The notes under the pieces were generated by a model. The model worked only from the letters and a program-made list of their open reading frames with translations, had not been told where the DNA came from and ran no database searches. The position numbers and the translations under genes are program-made. DNA of 64,000 nt from Narthecium ossifragum (taxonomy: Eukaryota; Streptophyta; Magnoliopsida; Dioscoreales; Nartheciaceae), in the NCBI GenBank assembly GCA_963920575.1, contig OY986975.1, positions 2,498,650 to 2,562,649 of the forward strand. The letters run 5' to 3'. Shown here piece by piece: positions 40,114 to 52,432 of this stretch; position 1 is the stretch's first letter, and each line of letters opens with the position of its first letter.

Positions 40114-43100
40114 CTACCGAGCACGTTCTTCCACATCCGACCAGTCTTCCTCCTCAAAATCATCGACATCGACATCGTTTAGAATGGATTGATTCAATCG
40201 CTTCCGGGATACCCTTCTGTGCTTCTTTGGTTCTAGACGGGGTTCAGCTTGTTTAACACCCATGTCACCCACTTTATACCTGTAGAAAACATACAAAGGA
40301 ATCAAACTTTCATACTTCAAGTAGCAGATAGTGTAGTAGGAATGTAGGATAGGAAGATTTGAGGAATATGAAGCAGGAAAGGTGCCAAGCGCGACAAGCA
40401 TGTTCTAACAAGGTCCTCATCGGAGGAAGAGTTTTATTCTCATGGAGAATAGATTGTACTGGTAATTTGTGAATACTTCCTAGTTCGTACTAAACTTAGT
40501 TTAGTCCTCCAGATCAAGAAGATACCAGCATCTCTCATTCCCGCACCTAAACATGCAGTTTAAGAATGTGGAATTGGTTATCAAGTGCAGCACTCCAAGA
40601 AAAGGAAACAAATCAGTGGCTAATGATATAGACATATTAAGATGATTCCATATTTGACAGAAAGGCCAGATCATTGGTAGGTAGACTATTGCAGTATTGC
40701 CATAAAAACTGCTTATGAACTAGGAACAAACTTCTGACACTCTCCAAACTAGGAATGAGATTCTATGACAACAAGTTCCAATGCCGAAAACTGCATTCTC
40801 AATGGCAACAAGTCACAAGTAAACTGAACCAGAGACTAAGAGGGATATAGAAATCCACAAGTTATGAGAGTGAAATTATCAGGCATGAATAGACAACTAA
40901 GAAACCCTGTTAAGATTGTCAAAAATGGTCAAATCATTATTTCCTTAACTTACTGTTGGGAGGTAAGTTTATCTTAGTGCCATGACATTAGAAGCAAGCA
41001 TGGCAGTTAGGAAGATAACAATTAATATGCGCATTTTAACAGCAAATAAAAAAATATTTTGAAATCCGGTCCAGCTGATTGCCACATCACGTACCTCACA
41101 TCACTCTCTCTCTTCGTACCCAATGTTCGTAGCTGGAATTCTTCTCTGATCTTAATCTCATCAAGCAACTGGAAATAGTATTGATATCTTTCCCAGTCTG
41201 CCTTCACAACACACCCGGGCTCGCCAACGTGTAAGCAATCACTAAATGAGCATTTGACAGGATCACTGACCTGGAGCTTCCGTCTGATCTGGAGAACAAG
41301 GGAAAGAGTTTGAGTAAGTAGGAAAATAATTGCTAAAAAATCTGTGCGTGTGTGTGAGAGACAGAACACGAGAGCAGCAACTCATAAAGAAATGTACCTC
41401 TGGAAAAGTATCTGCGAGAGTTCTTTTTGTCACTTTCAGCAGATTAGGCTGGTTAAATCCAGGAGTGTCAGCAAGATATCCTCCCCCGGATAGAGGTAGT
41501 AAAGACACATGTCGTGTCGTGTGCTTGCCCCTGCCACTTCTCTTAGATACTGTGCCAACACGTTGATCGCCAAACCACTTGCTTCCCTCAATCTGGAAAT
41601 AGATACAACCAAGCAACGTAAGATAAAGAAACATAACTCGAAGACCACACCAAATTCCTCAATTGACTAATTCCAATGTAACCAACCATAAAATTCAGGT
41701 AAGTCTTTGATGGTAAAAGTCTGTCACATATTTATCTCCACATAGATATCGAGGTTGTTCCATGGCGAGAATTGGCTTTCCAAAAACTTGAAGAATCAAC
41801 AAGGACAATGAGCACTATGAGCATAAAAGGCAAGAAATGGTAGAAGTCTACCCACATGCTCACGCCAGCTGTTCATTTCTTCTTCATTCGAGATGCAGTG
41901 ATAGCTCCTCAGGGCATTAATAAGACTAGATTTCCCAACTCCGCTTGGACCAACAATCACAGTTGTTTGTCCTTTCAAAATGTCTTCAAGAGCAGCCAAT
42001 CCAGATTTCTCATCAACACTACAGAACAATGGTCTGTGGCCCCAGGAATGAAGCCTTTCTTTCCAAGAAGAAAGTGTCTGCATAGAATGAGCACATATTA
42101 CTACGAAGATCCAGGGACACAGAAGGCATAAAACCAAAAGCAGTCCTCTTGACACAGAAATATCAATGTACTAGTCTCATCTGGGTGAATTTAATTTCAA
42201 CAAAACCGCTACATGAATGCTTACCTGTGAATACATACCTCATATAACACGAGGTAGAACTGGAAAAAGGATATAGAAAAGGAACAGAGGGGAAAAAAAA
42301 GCACAAGAAAACAGGCTTAAACCCTAGTGTGAAATGCCCCAAACAAACCAAGATAAAGGGATTGAACAAAGTTGGCATGTACTGAATAAACTGATAACCA
42401 TAACAGCTTCGTGATACAACAAAAGGGGAAACATACCCCAATTGATAAAGAAGTAAAGAAAATAATAAAGAGGTGCAGCCTCATTAGCATTGGCTCAATG
42501 TAGTCACATTACCGGACAAAGCTGATCTAATCTCATCATTATAACAGGCCACAATAATTTCTTGCATTTGATGACATCCTCCATAAAGTTGTTAAACAAT
42601 CCAAAATATACGCTAATGGCTGACAAATCCCAGAGCTCAGCCGTAAACTACTAATTTTATAAATCAAATGCAAATAATTCCTCAGAGATGCATATCAAAT
42701 AGTACTGACCACCTAATGAGTCAAAGCCAATAAACAGATTCACCTTAAATATCAAGCCAAAATTGTTGCAAATTTGGGCGATGCAATGTGCAATTGGAAT
42801 GCATGTTAGATTAGTAGTAAAAACAATCATCGAATTGCTTGATTGAGATATATACAGCTCCAAGTTTCGATAGAGTATGAATCATCAAATGTCACTTAGA
42901 AGAATAAACAACAGAACTAAGTGGAGGGATGGGGATCAAACCTCTTCGCTCACGAGCTCCAACTTGTTGAGAGCAAGCGTGAGGGGGATTCCAGTGGACT
43001 CGGCCTCCACTAGGAACCTCGTGAGCGTGAACGGCTCCGGCTTCGGCTGGTCCATGGAGAACAACACCAGCAAATGATCCACATTGGCCACGGGAGGATC

Positions 43101-43622
43101 CAATATCTCCGACTTCCTCTTGAACGCGTCTTCGATCATCCCTCTCCTATCCACCCAATCCACTGATCCCACCAGCACCTTATCCCCCACCAGAACCCTC
43201 CGCTTGATCTTCTTGAGCAAGGCTCTCACCACGCATAGGAGCTCACTGCCGACCCTGGCGTCGGAGTCTAGAAAGCTAGGGTTCTCAGGCGGGCCTCCGG
43301 CGGACTCGACGATGACGCGCATGAAGTTGGCCTGCGCGGCGGCCACGAGGCCGATGGCTTGGGAGGGGAGGAGGCGAGGGGGCTCGCCGGGGTCGAGGGG
43401 GAGAGGGGAGAGAGCCGAGGAGGAGAGATGGTGACCTCTGACGGACTCCTTGGCTTTAAGGAGGCTCTTACCGGGTTCCTGGGGCCTCCTCTGAGCGGCG
43501 GAGGTGACAGTGGAGAGGCGACGCCGCAGGGCGGCGCCGCTCGCGGCCACGATGGCGGATGATGGTGGCGGAGAGAGGATGGAGCGGTGGCGGAGGAGAG
43601 CAGAAGGAGAGAAGGGCGGCAT
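40114..43622 (-). CDS. RSGA: RsgA/YjeQ-type circularly permuted GTPase, organellar ribosome assembly factor
   Basis: Five exons on the minus strand: 43622-42942, 42077-41856, 41592-41398, 41288-41095 and 40279-40114 (stop TAG), giving 485 residues. Phases are 0, 0, 0 and 2. Donors are GAG|GTTTGA, CAT|GTGGGT, GAG|GTACAT and GAG|GTACGT; acceptors are ATGCAG, TTCCAG, CTCCAG and TACAG. The N-terminus (MPPFSPSALLRHRSILSPPP) is Arg/Ser/Ala-rich without acids, like an organelle transit peptide. An OB-fold region follows (about residues 88-165). GTPase motifs come in permuted order: G4 NKLE (219-222), G1 GPSGVGKSS (270-278) and G3 DTPG (343-346). The zinc site C379-x4-C384-x-H386-x5-C392 is complete. 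The tail is acidic (DVDVDDFEEEDWSDVEE). RsgA releases or checks the maturing small ribosomal subunit with GTP hydrolysis; a plant homologue is needed for embryo development. Exon 1 is GC-rich, the rest is not. No lesions. Confidence 0.93.
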
Positions 43623-44208
43623 TGAGGAGGGGAGGAACAATGGCTAGGGTTTGGGATTTGGATTCGAGGTTTTTTTCTCCATTTTTACAGAACCCGGTTT
43701 AGGAGGATTATATTTAAAAAAAAGAGAGCTAAATAACAATATTTTTTTAGCAATATCCCCTTTTCATGCATAACAATCTTCATCATGATTTTTAAATAAA
43801 AAAAGAAAAAAAATTTAATACCTTATATCTTCGGAAATTGAAATCAATGGAAATTGATGATTTAAGTTGCGTAGTTCATCCTTTGAAACCCAATACCTCA
43901 CGAAGAATATCACTCGAGAGAAATGATACTTGCTACATTTTTTTTACATATAATTGATGTTTAGGTCTTTAACAAGGGAATATTTAGTTGTAAGTACAGA
44001 TACATTTTCCTTAAGGTGGTTACTACTCTAACACATGTTTATGTTTAGCTGTATTTTTTTAATGTCTAAAATACCATCCACGGCTCCTGGGCTTCAACCA
44101 AATCTCTCGTCTCATTTTTTCGTCATCGGAGCTCGTGCCAAATGGTGGCTGCTAGCATATCTGCCACTTATCGGTTCAATCACAACCCTACATGTGTGCC
44201 ACTGTCCG
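43623..44208. promoter_or_regulatory. Promoter region of the RsgA gene and spacer
   Basis: The first part (about 43623-43700) is the 5' leader and proximal promoter of the minus-strand gene. The remainder is AT-rich with no other feature. Confidence 0.4.
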
Positions 44209-44653
44209 TAGGGGTGAGCATTCGGTTCTTGGTCCCGAACCGAAGAACCGAATTTTTTTCGGTCAAGATTTTAGAGAACCGAACCGAACCGAATTACCAT
44301 TGGAACCGAACCGAACCGAACCGAATTTTTCGATTCCAAAATAATTGGAACCGCACCGAACTTTGCTTGGAACCGAACCGAACCGAAAATTTCGGTTAAT
44401 GGGTAGTTTGGGTTAGTGGGTAGTCTAGGTTAACGGGTTAATGGGTAGTCGGGTTATTCGGTTCTGACCCGAACCGAACCGAATTTTTTTTTCAAAAACC
44501 GAACCGAACCGAGATCCAAAGTTTTTGTAGATGTAAGAACCGAACCGAACCGAACCGAACCGAATGGACCGAAGAACCGAACCGAATGGACCGAACTAAT
44601 TCGGTTCGGTTCGGTTCGGTTTTTCGGGTTCGGTTCGATTCTGCTCACCCCTA
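44209..44653. mobile_element. hAT MITE, 445 bp
   Basis: Perfect terminal repeats TAGGGGTGAGCA at both ends (reverse complement at the right) and a perfect 8-bp duplication ACTGTCCG (44201-44208 and 44654-44661). The interior consists largely of AACCGAACCGAA repeats in both orientations, so it can fold on itself. No ORF belongs to it. Confidence 0.92.
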
Positions 44654-44661
44654 ACTGTCCG

Positions 44662-45008
44662 TGCATACATGCATCATGCAAGTCATTTCAAGTGCCAATA
44701 GCAGTTGCTTGTTGTTGGAGCTTTTGATTGATTGATTACTTCTCTCTTATCATTACTAAACCCTACCATTCGGTGTAGCACCCACGTGGGCATTCTGATG
44801 AAAATAGCGGGGATAGACAGTAAAATAGGAAAATATATTGAAAAAATGGGAAAAAAATGATGGAAAGTAGATGAAAAATACACGAAGGTACAGAAGGAGA
44901 TCCATCGAGAATAGACCACGTATTTTTTGTGAAAAGTAACTGATCGGACGGCGTGATCGGGGACGACGAGATTGGACGGGTGAGGAGATCGGGGACCACA
45001 ATTATTCA
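44662..45008. other. AT-rich spacer leading into the repeat array
   Basis: No gene. CGGGGACGACGAG and GAGATCGGGGACC motifs near 44965-45000 resemble the GC-rich tail of the related element at 23110-23600. Confidence 0.35.
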
Positions 45009-45575
45009 TCAGTTACTTTCCACCAAATTTTCAATAGTTACTTTCCACAATTATTCGCCAGTTACTTTCCATCAAGTGTTTACACATAAGTTAGTAGGCC
45101 TCAGTTACTTTTCACTAGCATTACCTACCAGCATTAGGTGTTTTTCACCAGTTACTTTCCACAACCAATTAGTTACTTTTCATCAATTAGTTACTTTCCA
45201 TCAATTAGTTACTTTCCATATTGTGTTTACACATAACTTACTAGGTATCAATTACTTTTCATCAACATTAGGTGTTTTTTCACCAGTTACTTTCCACCGA
45301 AAATAGAATTTGATTGTCATGTTTATTCACCAGTTACTTTCCATCAAGTGTTTACACATAAGTTAGTAGGCCTCAGTTACTTTCCACTAGCATTAGGTGT
45401 TTTTATTCACCAGTTACTTTCCACCAGCATTAGGTGTTTTCACTAGTTACTTTCCACAACCAATTAGTTACTTTCCATCAATTAGTTACTTTCCATAATG
45501 TGTTTACATATAACTTACTAGGCATCAGTTACTTTCCACCAACATTAAGTGTTTTCCAACAGTTACTTTTCACAA
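45009..45575. repeat. TTACTTTCCA degenerate repeat array (copy 2)
   Basis: About 18 copies of (A/C)AGTTACTTTCCAYC or AATTAGTTACTTTCCA at 15-45-bp spacing. A longer unit including GTGTTTACACATAA repeats at about 45078, 45228 and 45350. It is followed by TTTGATTGCCATTTACATAA and an A-rich stretch, as in copy 1. Confidence 0.85.
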
Positions 45576-45975
45576 TTAGTAGAATTTGTGGGAAGTGGCT
45601 TGAGTCGAAATTTAGTCGAAACAAATTAAGGATTATTTTTTAAAAATTTGATTGCCATTTACATAATTTACTTTTCAAAAATCAAAACAAAAAAAGAAAA
45701 GAAAAATTCAGGAAATTTGATGGGGAGAATTAGGCGACCGGATCTCGAGCGGGGCGACCAGAAGGGGGGCGGTGGATCTGGAGCGAAGGAAGGAGGTAGT
45801 GGTGGAAGAGGGGCGATCCGGAGCGGGGGCTGCCGGGGGAGGCTGGATTCGGAAAGTAACTCGTGCGGGGGGCGCCCGGATATGGAGCGGTGGCGGGCGG
45901 ATCGGGTGCGGGGCACCCTGATCTCGAGAGGGGCGGCCGGAAGGGGGGCGGTGCGGTCAGATCTGGGGCGGGGAC
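45576..45975. other. GC-rich tail of repeat copy 2, running into the gap
   Basis: GGATCTCGAGCGGGG and GATCCGGAGCGGGGGC-like units repeat. The ORFs here are low-complexity. Confidence 0.45.
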
Positions 45976-46175
45976 NNNNNNNNNNNNNNNNNNNNNNNNN
46001 NNNNNNNNNNNNNNNNNNNNNNNNNNNNNNNNNNNNNNNNNNNNNNNNNNNNNNNNNNNNNNNNNNNNNNNNNNNNNNNNNNNNNNNNNNNNNNNNNNNN
46101 NNNNNNNNNNNNNNNNNNNNNNNNNNNNNNNNNNNNNNNNNNNNNNNNNNNNNNNNNNNNNNNNNNNNNNNNNNN
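45976..46175. other. Assembly gap (200 N)
   Basis: Exactly 200 undetermined bases. Confidence 0.99.
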
Positions 46176-47915
46176 GTCGCTGAATCCTACAAGCCAGGGC
46201 CATAGCCGATACCCCTCCTTCGCGAAAAACTATATCATTGTGATCCTTCCACCAGCCAAGCACCAGCCACCAAGAAAGCTCTCAGAAACTTCGCACTCTC
46301 GCTCCCCGATGACCCAAGTAGGAAGTCAAACAACTGGTCCAGATCCAAGGAAGGAACAGTGAAGACTTCCCTCTCCTCTAAGATCTCAAACACCTGCTTG
46401 AAGAACCTACACCCAAACACCGCATGGGAGACGGTCTCAGTCTCCAAACCGTATCTTGGGTATTCACGATATGCCGACAGACATAGTTGCCGCAAGGAAT
46501 CCTAGACAACAACCTTGCCCCTTGACGTCCGTCAAATGAAATGCTTGACTCTCAAGCCGGCGTTGAGACGCCAAAGGTTAGACCATGAAGCATCTGGGAC
46601 CATAGCCTGCTTTTGCTAGATCATCATCAGGTAAGCTAATGGAGTGGAGACTTTACAAGAACTGCTATGCACCCACTTTGCCACATCTACCCCACGGTTT
46701 ACACTAGTAGCAAACAAGTGATTAGCCAACAGAAGATGACATAACTCCAACACCTTCCCTCTAACCCTCTCCTGCAGCAAGTCACCCACCAACAGTCCCT
46801 CCAAGTTTACATCCACCTATATAAAAAGTCGCCCACATGGAAAAAGGGAGATTTGAACACCATGCATCACGGAGCACTAAAATGGAACTACTCTCTCCAA
46901 CAGTCCATAGGAGACTTTTGCGAACCTCCTCGGCTGCAGCACAAACATACCTTCAATGCGCTGAAGGTGCCATTGACTCAAGCAAGGACAGAAGATGACC
47001 TCTCCACCTGTATTTAGCCTTACCCAAGGGTTTCCAAACATTGGGTCCCTCCTCCAAAAAGGATGCAAGCCGCTTCATCTTCAAGGTCTTCTACTAGATA
47101 GCGAAGTCCCTCACACCAAGCCCACCCGCCTCTCTCGGAAGGCAAATATCCTTCCAAGCCACCATACACAAACCTGATCTCTTTCCTTTCCACATAAACT
47201 CCATGCATATGCGTTCAAACTTTTTTATGACTCCCGCCGGGACGTCGGTCGTAGCCATGACAACACACAGGGATGCCCTGCAGGACAAACTTGAGAAGGA
47301 CAAGGCGGCCCATCTCAGAGACAAGTCCGCCTTGCCAAGAAAGAATGTGAGCGATCATCTTATCGATCGTCACTGAGAAATCAGACTTTGATGCTCTCCC
47401 TACACCGACTGGTGCACCTAAGTAGGTCCAAGGGCCAATGGCTTCAACCAAACCAAGGATATGACAAATGGTGATGCGGCGAGCCTCCTCCGTCAGTGGT
47501 GACAAGCGGATGCTCGACTTTGCCACATTCATTTCAAGCCCGGAGATCATTCGAAAGTTAATCAACGGCTTCTTAAGCTTTTGGGCCTCAATTCAGGTAG
47601 CTTTAGAGTAGACAAGGCAATCGTATGCATACAAAAGATGTGAGAGCTAAAAATCCAATCGTCGGAGATGCAAACCTTAAATGCCGGACACTTGAGCTTT
47701 GAGAAGTCTAGAGACTCATTCCAGATGAGAGATAATTTTGCAGTCGAGAAGAATTAACGTATGTAGAGATCCTCCAGACAGAGGCCAGCTTCCTTGAGCA
47801 AAAGATTAGAGGCTCAAATCGCCCATTGCTTTTCCATCGCCCATTGCTTTTCCAATTGAGCGATTTGAGCCACCTTTGTAGCAGAGGCCAAGCCAGCTTT
47901 CTCTTGTATGTAGAG
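46176..47915 (-). mobile_element. LINE (non-LTR retrotransposon), 3' part, degenerate
   Basis: Minus-strand frames give reverse-transcriptase C-terminal and downstream features: ISGLEMNVAKSSIRLSPLTE and GPWTYLGAPVGVGRASKSDF (47565-47300), FERICMEFMWKGKRSG and WKDICLPREAGGLGVRDF (47300-47094), and a zf-RVT-like end TETVSHAVFGCRFFKQVFE (about 46440-46390) with WWKDHNDIVFREG. Frameshifts and stops separate them, and most of the RT domain is missing. It continues past the solo LTR at 50340-50788. Confidence 0.8.
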
Positions 47916-50339
47916 TGTGAGGACCTGCCCCTCTTTTTTTTCCTTTGGCTTGTTGTTGACCCCAAGGGCAATTTGGGAAATTGCGCCTTGGCGGTCGTTT
48001 CACACTGGGTGTGCACACACAGACCTTGTTTGGTGCTTGTGTTTGTTAGAAAGGTTAGGTGGAACCAAGTTCGGAAGTTATGGGCTTGGGCCTGTTTTTC
48101 AGCTCAAGTTGGCCCTTCTGGGCAGAGAGGATCGATCCTTTGGTCGAGGAGGATCGATCCCTACTGCCCTGGAAGTCGTTGGCGGTGGAGTTCGAAGGAC
48201 GGCCACGACGGTGGCCGTCGCTTCCCCTGTCAAGGGAGGGGAGACTTTTGCTCCCCTCCTTCGCCTTTCCCCAGCCTTCGCCGGCTTTCCCCCGGCCTTA
48301 CCCCCCTTCCCCTCCTCCTTCCTTTCCCCCTGCTTCTCCTTTCTTCTTCCTCGCGAGAGCCCTGCTTTCCTCCCCTGTTCCGGCCGCCCCTTTCCCTCCT
48401 CCGTTCTCTCTCCTCCGGCCACCGTTTCTGGAGCTTGAAGGCTCGTTGGAACCGTGATGGCGTGAGGAAGATCCTTGGCTAGGCTTCGTGGATCGAAGCA
48501 GCTTTGTGGAGGTAGGTTTCTCACTCAAAGACTCCGGCTATTTTTTGGAGGGTTTTGAAATCCGGGTTTGTTTTGCTTAGATCTCCTTGTGGAGTTGATG
48601 TTTTCCGATTTTGAAGCCTTGAGTAGCTTCGTGGTTCTTAGATCTACCAGCCCACCAAGTTTGGTGAGGTTTGATTGTATCTTCCGGCGGTTTTCCAGCC
48701 GGAAGTACGCCGGAACCCATCATGATCGATCTTCCTGGGAGGAAGGATCGATCCTTCTGTGTTGGCTTGCCGTGCCCGGTGAATGATCGATCTTCTTATG
48801 GGAGAAGATCGATCTTGGGTCCTGGGTTAGCATGGTTACCCTTCGTCCCGAGAAAGATCGATCTTCCTGGGAGGAAGGATCGATCTTCCTTGGTGCGACT
48901 TGAAGGGTGCCCTCTGTCTCGAGAAAGATCGATCTTCCTGGGAGGAAAGATCGATCTTCTTTGTCTCGACAGTGAGGGAAGCTCACTGTTACTTAAGTGA
49001 TCGATCCTTCCTTCGGAAGGGATCGATCCTTCAGTAGCAGAGAGGGTTTTCAAAGGTTTTGCCCGCGGGCCTTCGCATGTAAGTGGCTTTGACGGTTTTG
49101 CCCTTGGGGCTTACTATGTTGTTCATCATGCTTATTGTTTACTGCTTTGTGGTTAACCGAGGGAGTAATGAACCCTCGGGAATGCTTAGTATAATTGGGC
49201 CATGGGTTATGCCCTTTTACCGCTTTATGGGGAACCAAAGGAAGTCATGATCCTCGGGAGTGCTTAGAATAAATGGGCCGAAGGTGTGCCCTTGTTGTGC
49301 TATTTGTTACTGCTTTCCCTATTTATTATCCTGCCCTGCTTCCTGTGCATTAGACATGCTAGGTTAGACTGGGTGGGGTTGACCCATGAACTTCGGTGAT
49401 CAAAGGCTAAGTGGTAGATGCCGTTACCCCGACTTGTATCCCTATGCTGGTGTTCAGTATGGGTGAGGGTGTCTTAAAGGTACCGTCTGGCCCACACTGT
49501 GTCAGGGACCGTCGGAGGTAGCCCAGTCCTCGAGCAGTGGCTATCGGAGGGACGTACGTTGGACAGGAACCCTGGGGGGGGATAGACTCCCTGGCTAGAC
49601 TTAGTCTTTGGTCGAGAGTTAGGGGTTATGTTGGCTCCGCTGCTTGGAGTAGTGAGAGATGGTAGTCTTAACCACGGTCGTTCCGCCAAGTGTGGAGATC
49701 CCGCTTGGAGAAGGGTGTCCTACCAGTAGCGTCACGTCCACCCTGTGTCAGGGATTATAGGAGTTGTCCACCCCTGAGCAGTGGTTGTCGGAGGGGCGTA
49801 CTTGGGACAGGAGTCCTTCGGGTTATTGACGGGATTTATGGGATCCTTGGCAAGCCTCAGTACTTGGCTTCAGAGTTGGTTCGTTCGGTGTTGCCTGTTT
49901 AGCGAGAGTGGTAGAGTAGGACCCTGCTGAGATGTTGCTCATTCCTACCTGGACTGTGTTGTTTGCAGGTGCGGGTCCCAGCTCCTCTCCGGTGCTTCCC
50001 CGTCGGTTGTCTCGTGGTGGCGCGCCGGCTCCTGACCATGTCTGAGGGTCAGGATGGTTTTGTTTGTGCCATTGCGGAGACCCTGGTGGGTGTTGTAGCT
50101 TCTTTTTGGGGACTGTTGTAGATCCCTTTTAAAACCTTGTTGTACTAGAACTCTGTTTAACTCTATTATATCTGTTGTAATAGATGTTGTAGTAGTTTGC
50201 TTCCGCCTTGTGCTGTTGTCAGCTGTTTCCGCCAGCTGTGTGTTAGTCTCAACTGTTTTCGTCAGTTGAGGCTAGTAGTTGTTGGTTCTTCCCCCTCGTG
50301 TCCCGGCCCGGTCTGGGGTCTGCGGGTCGGGGCGCGACA
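47916..50339 (+). mobile_element. Solo LTR of a Ty3/gypsy element, 2424 bp
   Basis: It starts TGTGAGGACCTG and ends GGGGCGCGACA, with a perfect target duplication TAGAG (47911-47915 and 50340-50344). The layout parallels the LTR at 8672: CT-rich leader, donor-like GTAGGT (48512), hairpin array (48722-49034), TAGAGTAGGACCCTGCTGAG block and TTTGCAG (ending 49968). A block of about 90 bp with CTGTGTCAGGGA and GAGCAGTGG is duplicated (about 49480-49570 and 49725-49813). It is inserted in the LINE. The long ORFs at 47826-48482 are chance frames in GC-rich DNA. Confidence 0.9.
48722..49034. repeat. Hairpin array in the solo LTR (GATCGATCTTCY core)
   Basis: Five hairpins near 48725, 48785, 48855, 48926 and 49000. 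The clearest is GATCGATCTTCT-TATGGG-AGAAGATCGATC at 48785-48814. Others have arms GATCGATCTTCC and GGAAGGATCGATC around TGGGA. A related hairpin (GGATCGATCC arms) is upstream at 48129-48161. Confidence 0.88.
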
Positions 50340-50788
50340 TAGAGATCCTCTAGAAAACTCTCAACCAGCTTCTCTGAGCGAAAGATATCCTCTCTCCCCT
50401 CCCAACGATCCCAGTCTTTAACTATCACCTTTAACACCTTAAGCTTTAAGGTAAATACAAATTGCTTGGAGCCATGAAAAGAAGAATTATGCCAAGTATC
50501 AATCAGGACATTCCTGAATTCTGGGACCTTCATCCAAGAATGTTCAAGGCGGAACGTAGATGAACCACAACGAGCCAGCGGATCGCACATAGAAACCAAG
50601 AGAGGAGCGTGGTCGGAGCCAACACGGGTCACGTGCTTGACAGTAGATGAAGGAAAGTTACTCTTCCGATCAGCGTTCCCCAGTGCTCGATGAAGCCTAT
50701 CTTTGATATTATTTCTACCAACTTGGCAATTCGACCACGTGAATTGGAAGCCAGTAAAGCCAAGATCCAGCAACTTATTCAAAGTCAT
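50340..50788 (-). mobile_element. LINE fragment, endonuclease end
   Basis: The minus strand reads LLDLGFTGFQFTWSNCQVGR, NNIKDRLHRALGNADRKSNF and VTRVGSDHAPLLV. SDHAPLL carries the catalytic histidine motif of the APE-type LINE endonuclease. It joins the 3' part at 47915 across the solo LTR. The upstream end is replaced by an LTR remnant. Confidence 0.82.
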
Positions 50789-50813
50789 AAAGTTTAAAAA
50801 ATCCCTCTTCGAG

Positions 50814-50945
50814 TGCCCAAAGGTGCACTCTCGATCGAAAAATCGGAGCTCGATCGGGAAAGATCGAAACGGATGGTTGAGATTAATTCAAGCTTTTTAT
50901 AAATACCCAATTTCCTTCTCTCTCTCTCCTCTTTCCCTTGTCTTT
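50814..50945 (+). mobile_element. LTR remnant with conserved promoter box
   Basis: It contains ATCGGAGCTCGATCGGGAAA (50842 onward), TATAAATA (50898-50905) and a CTCTCTCTCC leader, matching the U3 promoter of the long LTRs. Neither LTR end is visible. Confidence 0.7.
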
Positions 50946-52161
50946 GCCTTACCGACTGTTTATCAATTGTTGGAGCACAAAGAATATGGAGAAGCAGATA
51001 ATAATGTTTGGGCATGGCGCCAACATCTCAATCGCCTGACTCCACATCAAATAAGTTGTACTTTATTTACCCGTCTTCGTGTTCCTCAAGGAATGTTGTC
51101 TGAGCATGCTTTTTTTGTAGGTGACATGGGATCTATACCGCGCTCAACGAGGAGGTCCATTCCCTCGTGAGGATGTTCGTTTCTTGTTTGGCACCATAAG
51201 CTGCGGAGAGTTCGTGAGAGTTCGTCGAGCCTTATTATCTAGACAGAGTGCTTCGACAGTTCGGCATAAGGTAAGTCATTCCTAGCAATCCATTGAGGTC
51301 ATCCCATTCCAGCATGGGTGCCAAGGGGATGGTTTGAGACTACAAGAGAGTGCTCATTTTTATACTAGATTGCTAGGAAAGATGGAGTGACTATAGTGTT
51401 CCCATACGCCGGACAGGTGCTTCAACCGGCACTGTCAGATATGAGTGGGTGTTGGGGTACATGGAATGGTTTCGATCCATATCCCACGTGAGGGTTCAGA
51501 ATTTAGAGCCAGAATCTGCAACAGCTTAATGAGCAGACGATTATATGCCTTCCAAGGTAACAATACTCAATTTAAATTTTCATTTTTATTTCTTTATATA
51601 ACTTGTCTAATTTGTTTCATTTTCATCAAATTATAATATAATCGACTTGTGGCGCTCATCGACAACGCCGTAGAGCATTTGGATACCTTGGACATTGAGT
51701 AATAAAAAAGTAGGTGGAGGCGAGCACAATGCAAAATGCGCGGCGAGCGTGACGTGGGCCGTGCCCTTTGATTTATATTAGGATATTTACTGTTGACATA
51801 TATGTCTACTTGTTTTCTAGATGCCTGGGTTTCTTTATAAATTTGGGTCTTTGAATCTGCTCCTTGGCCTTCCTTCTAATGACCTGTATGAGCCATCTAA
51901 AACTTAGGCACATGTCATGCACTCATAAAGTCAATTTCTATGCTGTAACATCATATTGTATTTGGTGCTATTGGCTCTTGGCTGGCTAATCACTTTGCCA
52001 ATTTGCTTGGCCGTTCTTTGGCAGTGACTCAGGTCCTACTCTTTAGCCAAGTTAGCACTACCTTAACCACTAGAGAGGACATTATTGATATGCTGGAAAT
52101 GCACTTCAATGTCATAGATAGCAAAAGCTTTCCATGACTACAAACGCTCATACCAAAACAT
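50946..52161. other. Gene-fragment-like DNA, not identified
   Basis: A short open stretch reads EHKEYGEADNNVWAWRQHLN and continues to about 51170, and another near 51640 reads NRLVALIDNAVEHLDTLDIE before a stop. These look like fragments of a protein-coding gene or transposon, but I do not recognise them. Confidence 0.3.
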
Positions 52162-52164
52162 TTA

Positions 52165-52370
52165 GGGGTTGTTTGGTATGGGGTTATCCCCATTTTTAAT
52201 GGGGTTATTCCCATTCTTATTTCAAACACCAAAAATAATCATTACGGGTTTATTCCCATTTCACCTACCACCATTACTCTACTTTTTCCTATCCCCATTT
52301 CTTAACCTCACTTTTTCTAACCCTATTCTTTCTTAACCTCATTTTTTCTAACCCCGAACCAAATGGGGGC
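52165..52370. mobile_element. Tourist-like MITE, 206 bp
   Basis: TTA duplications (52162-52164 and 52371-52373) flank ends GGGGTTGTTTGGTATGGGG and, in reverse complement, GCCCCCATTTGGTTCGGGG. The interior resembles the elements at 1372-1575 and 23700-23833. Confidence 0.82.
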
Positions 52371-52432
52371 TTAAGGCTCGAGGTTTTGACAATCTCAAAT
52401 CAATACAGCAGCAAAATGGAAGATCAATGAAT

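Noticed and set aside
42657..42863. Possible small ORF in intron 1 of the RsgA gene
   Set aside because: AT-rich intron sequence with no family match or coding bias.
47826..48482. 218-codon ORF and others in the leader of the solo LTR
   Set aside because: They lie in LTR U3/leader DNA with CT-rich low complexity and resemble no retroelement protein.
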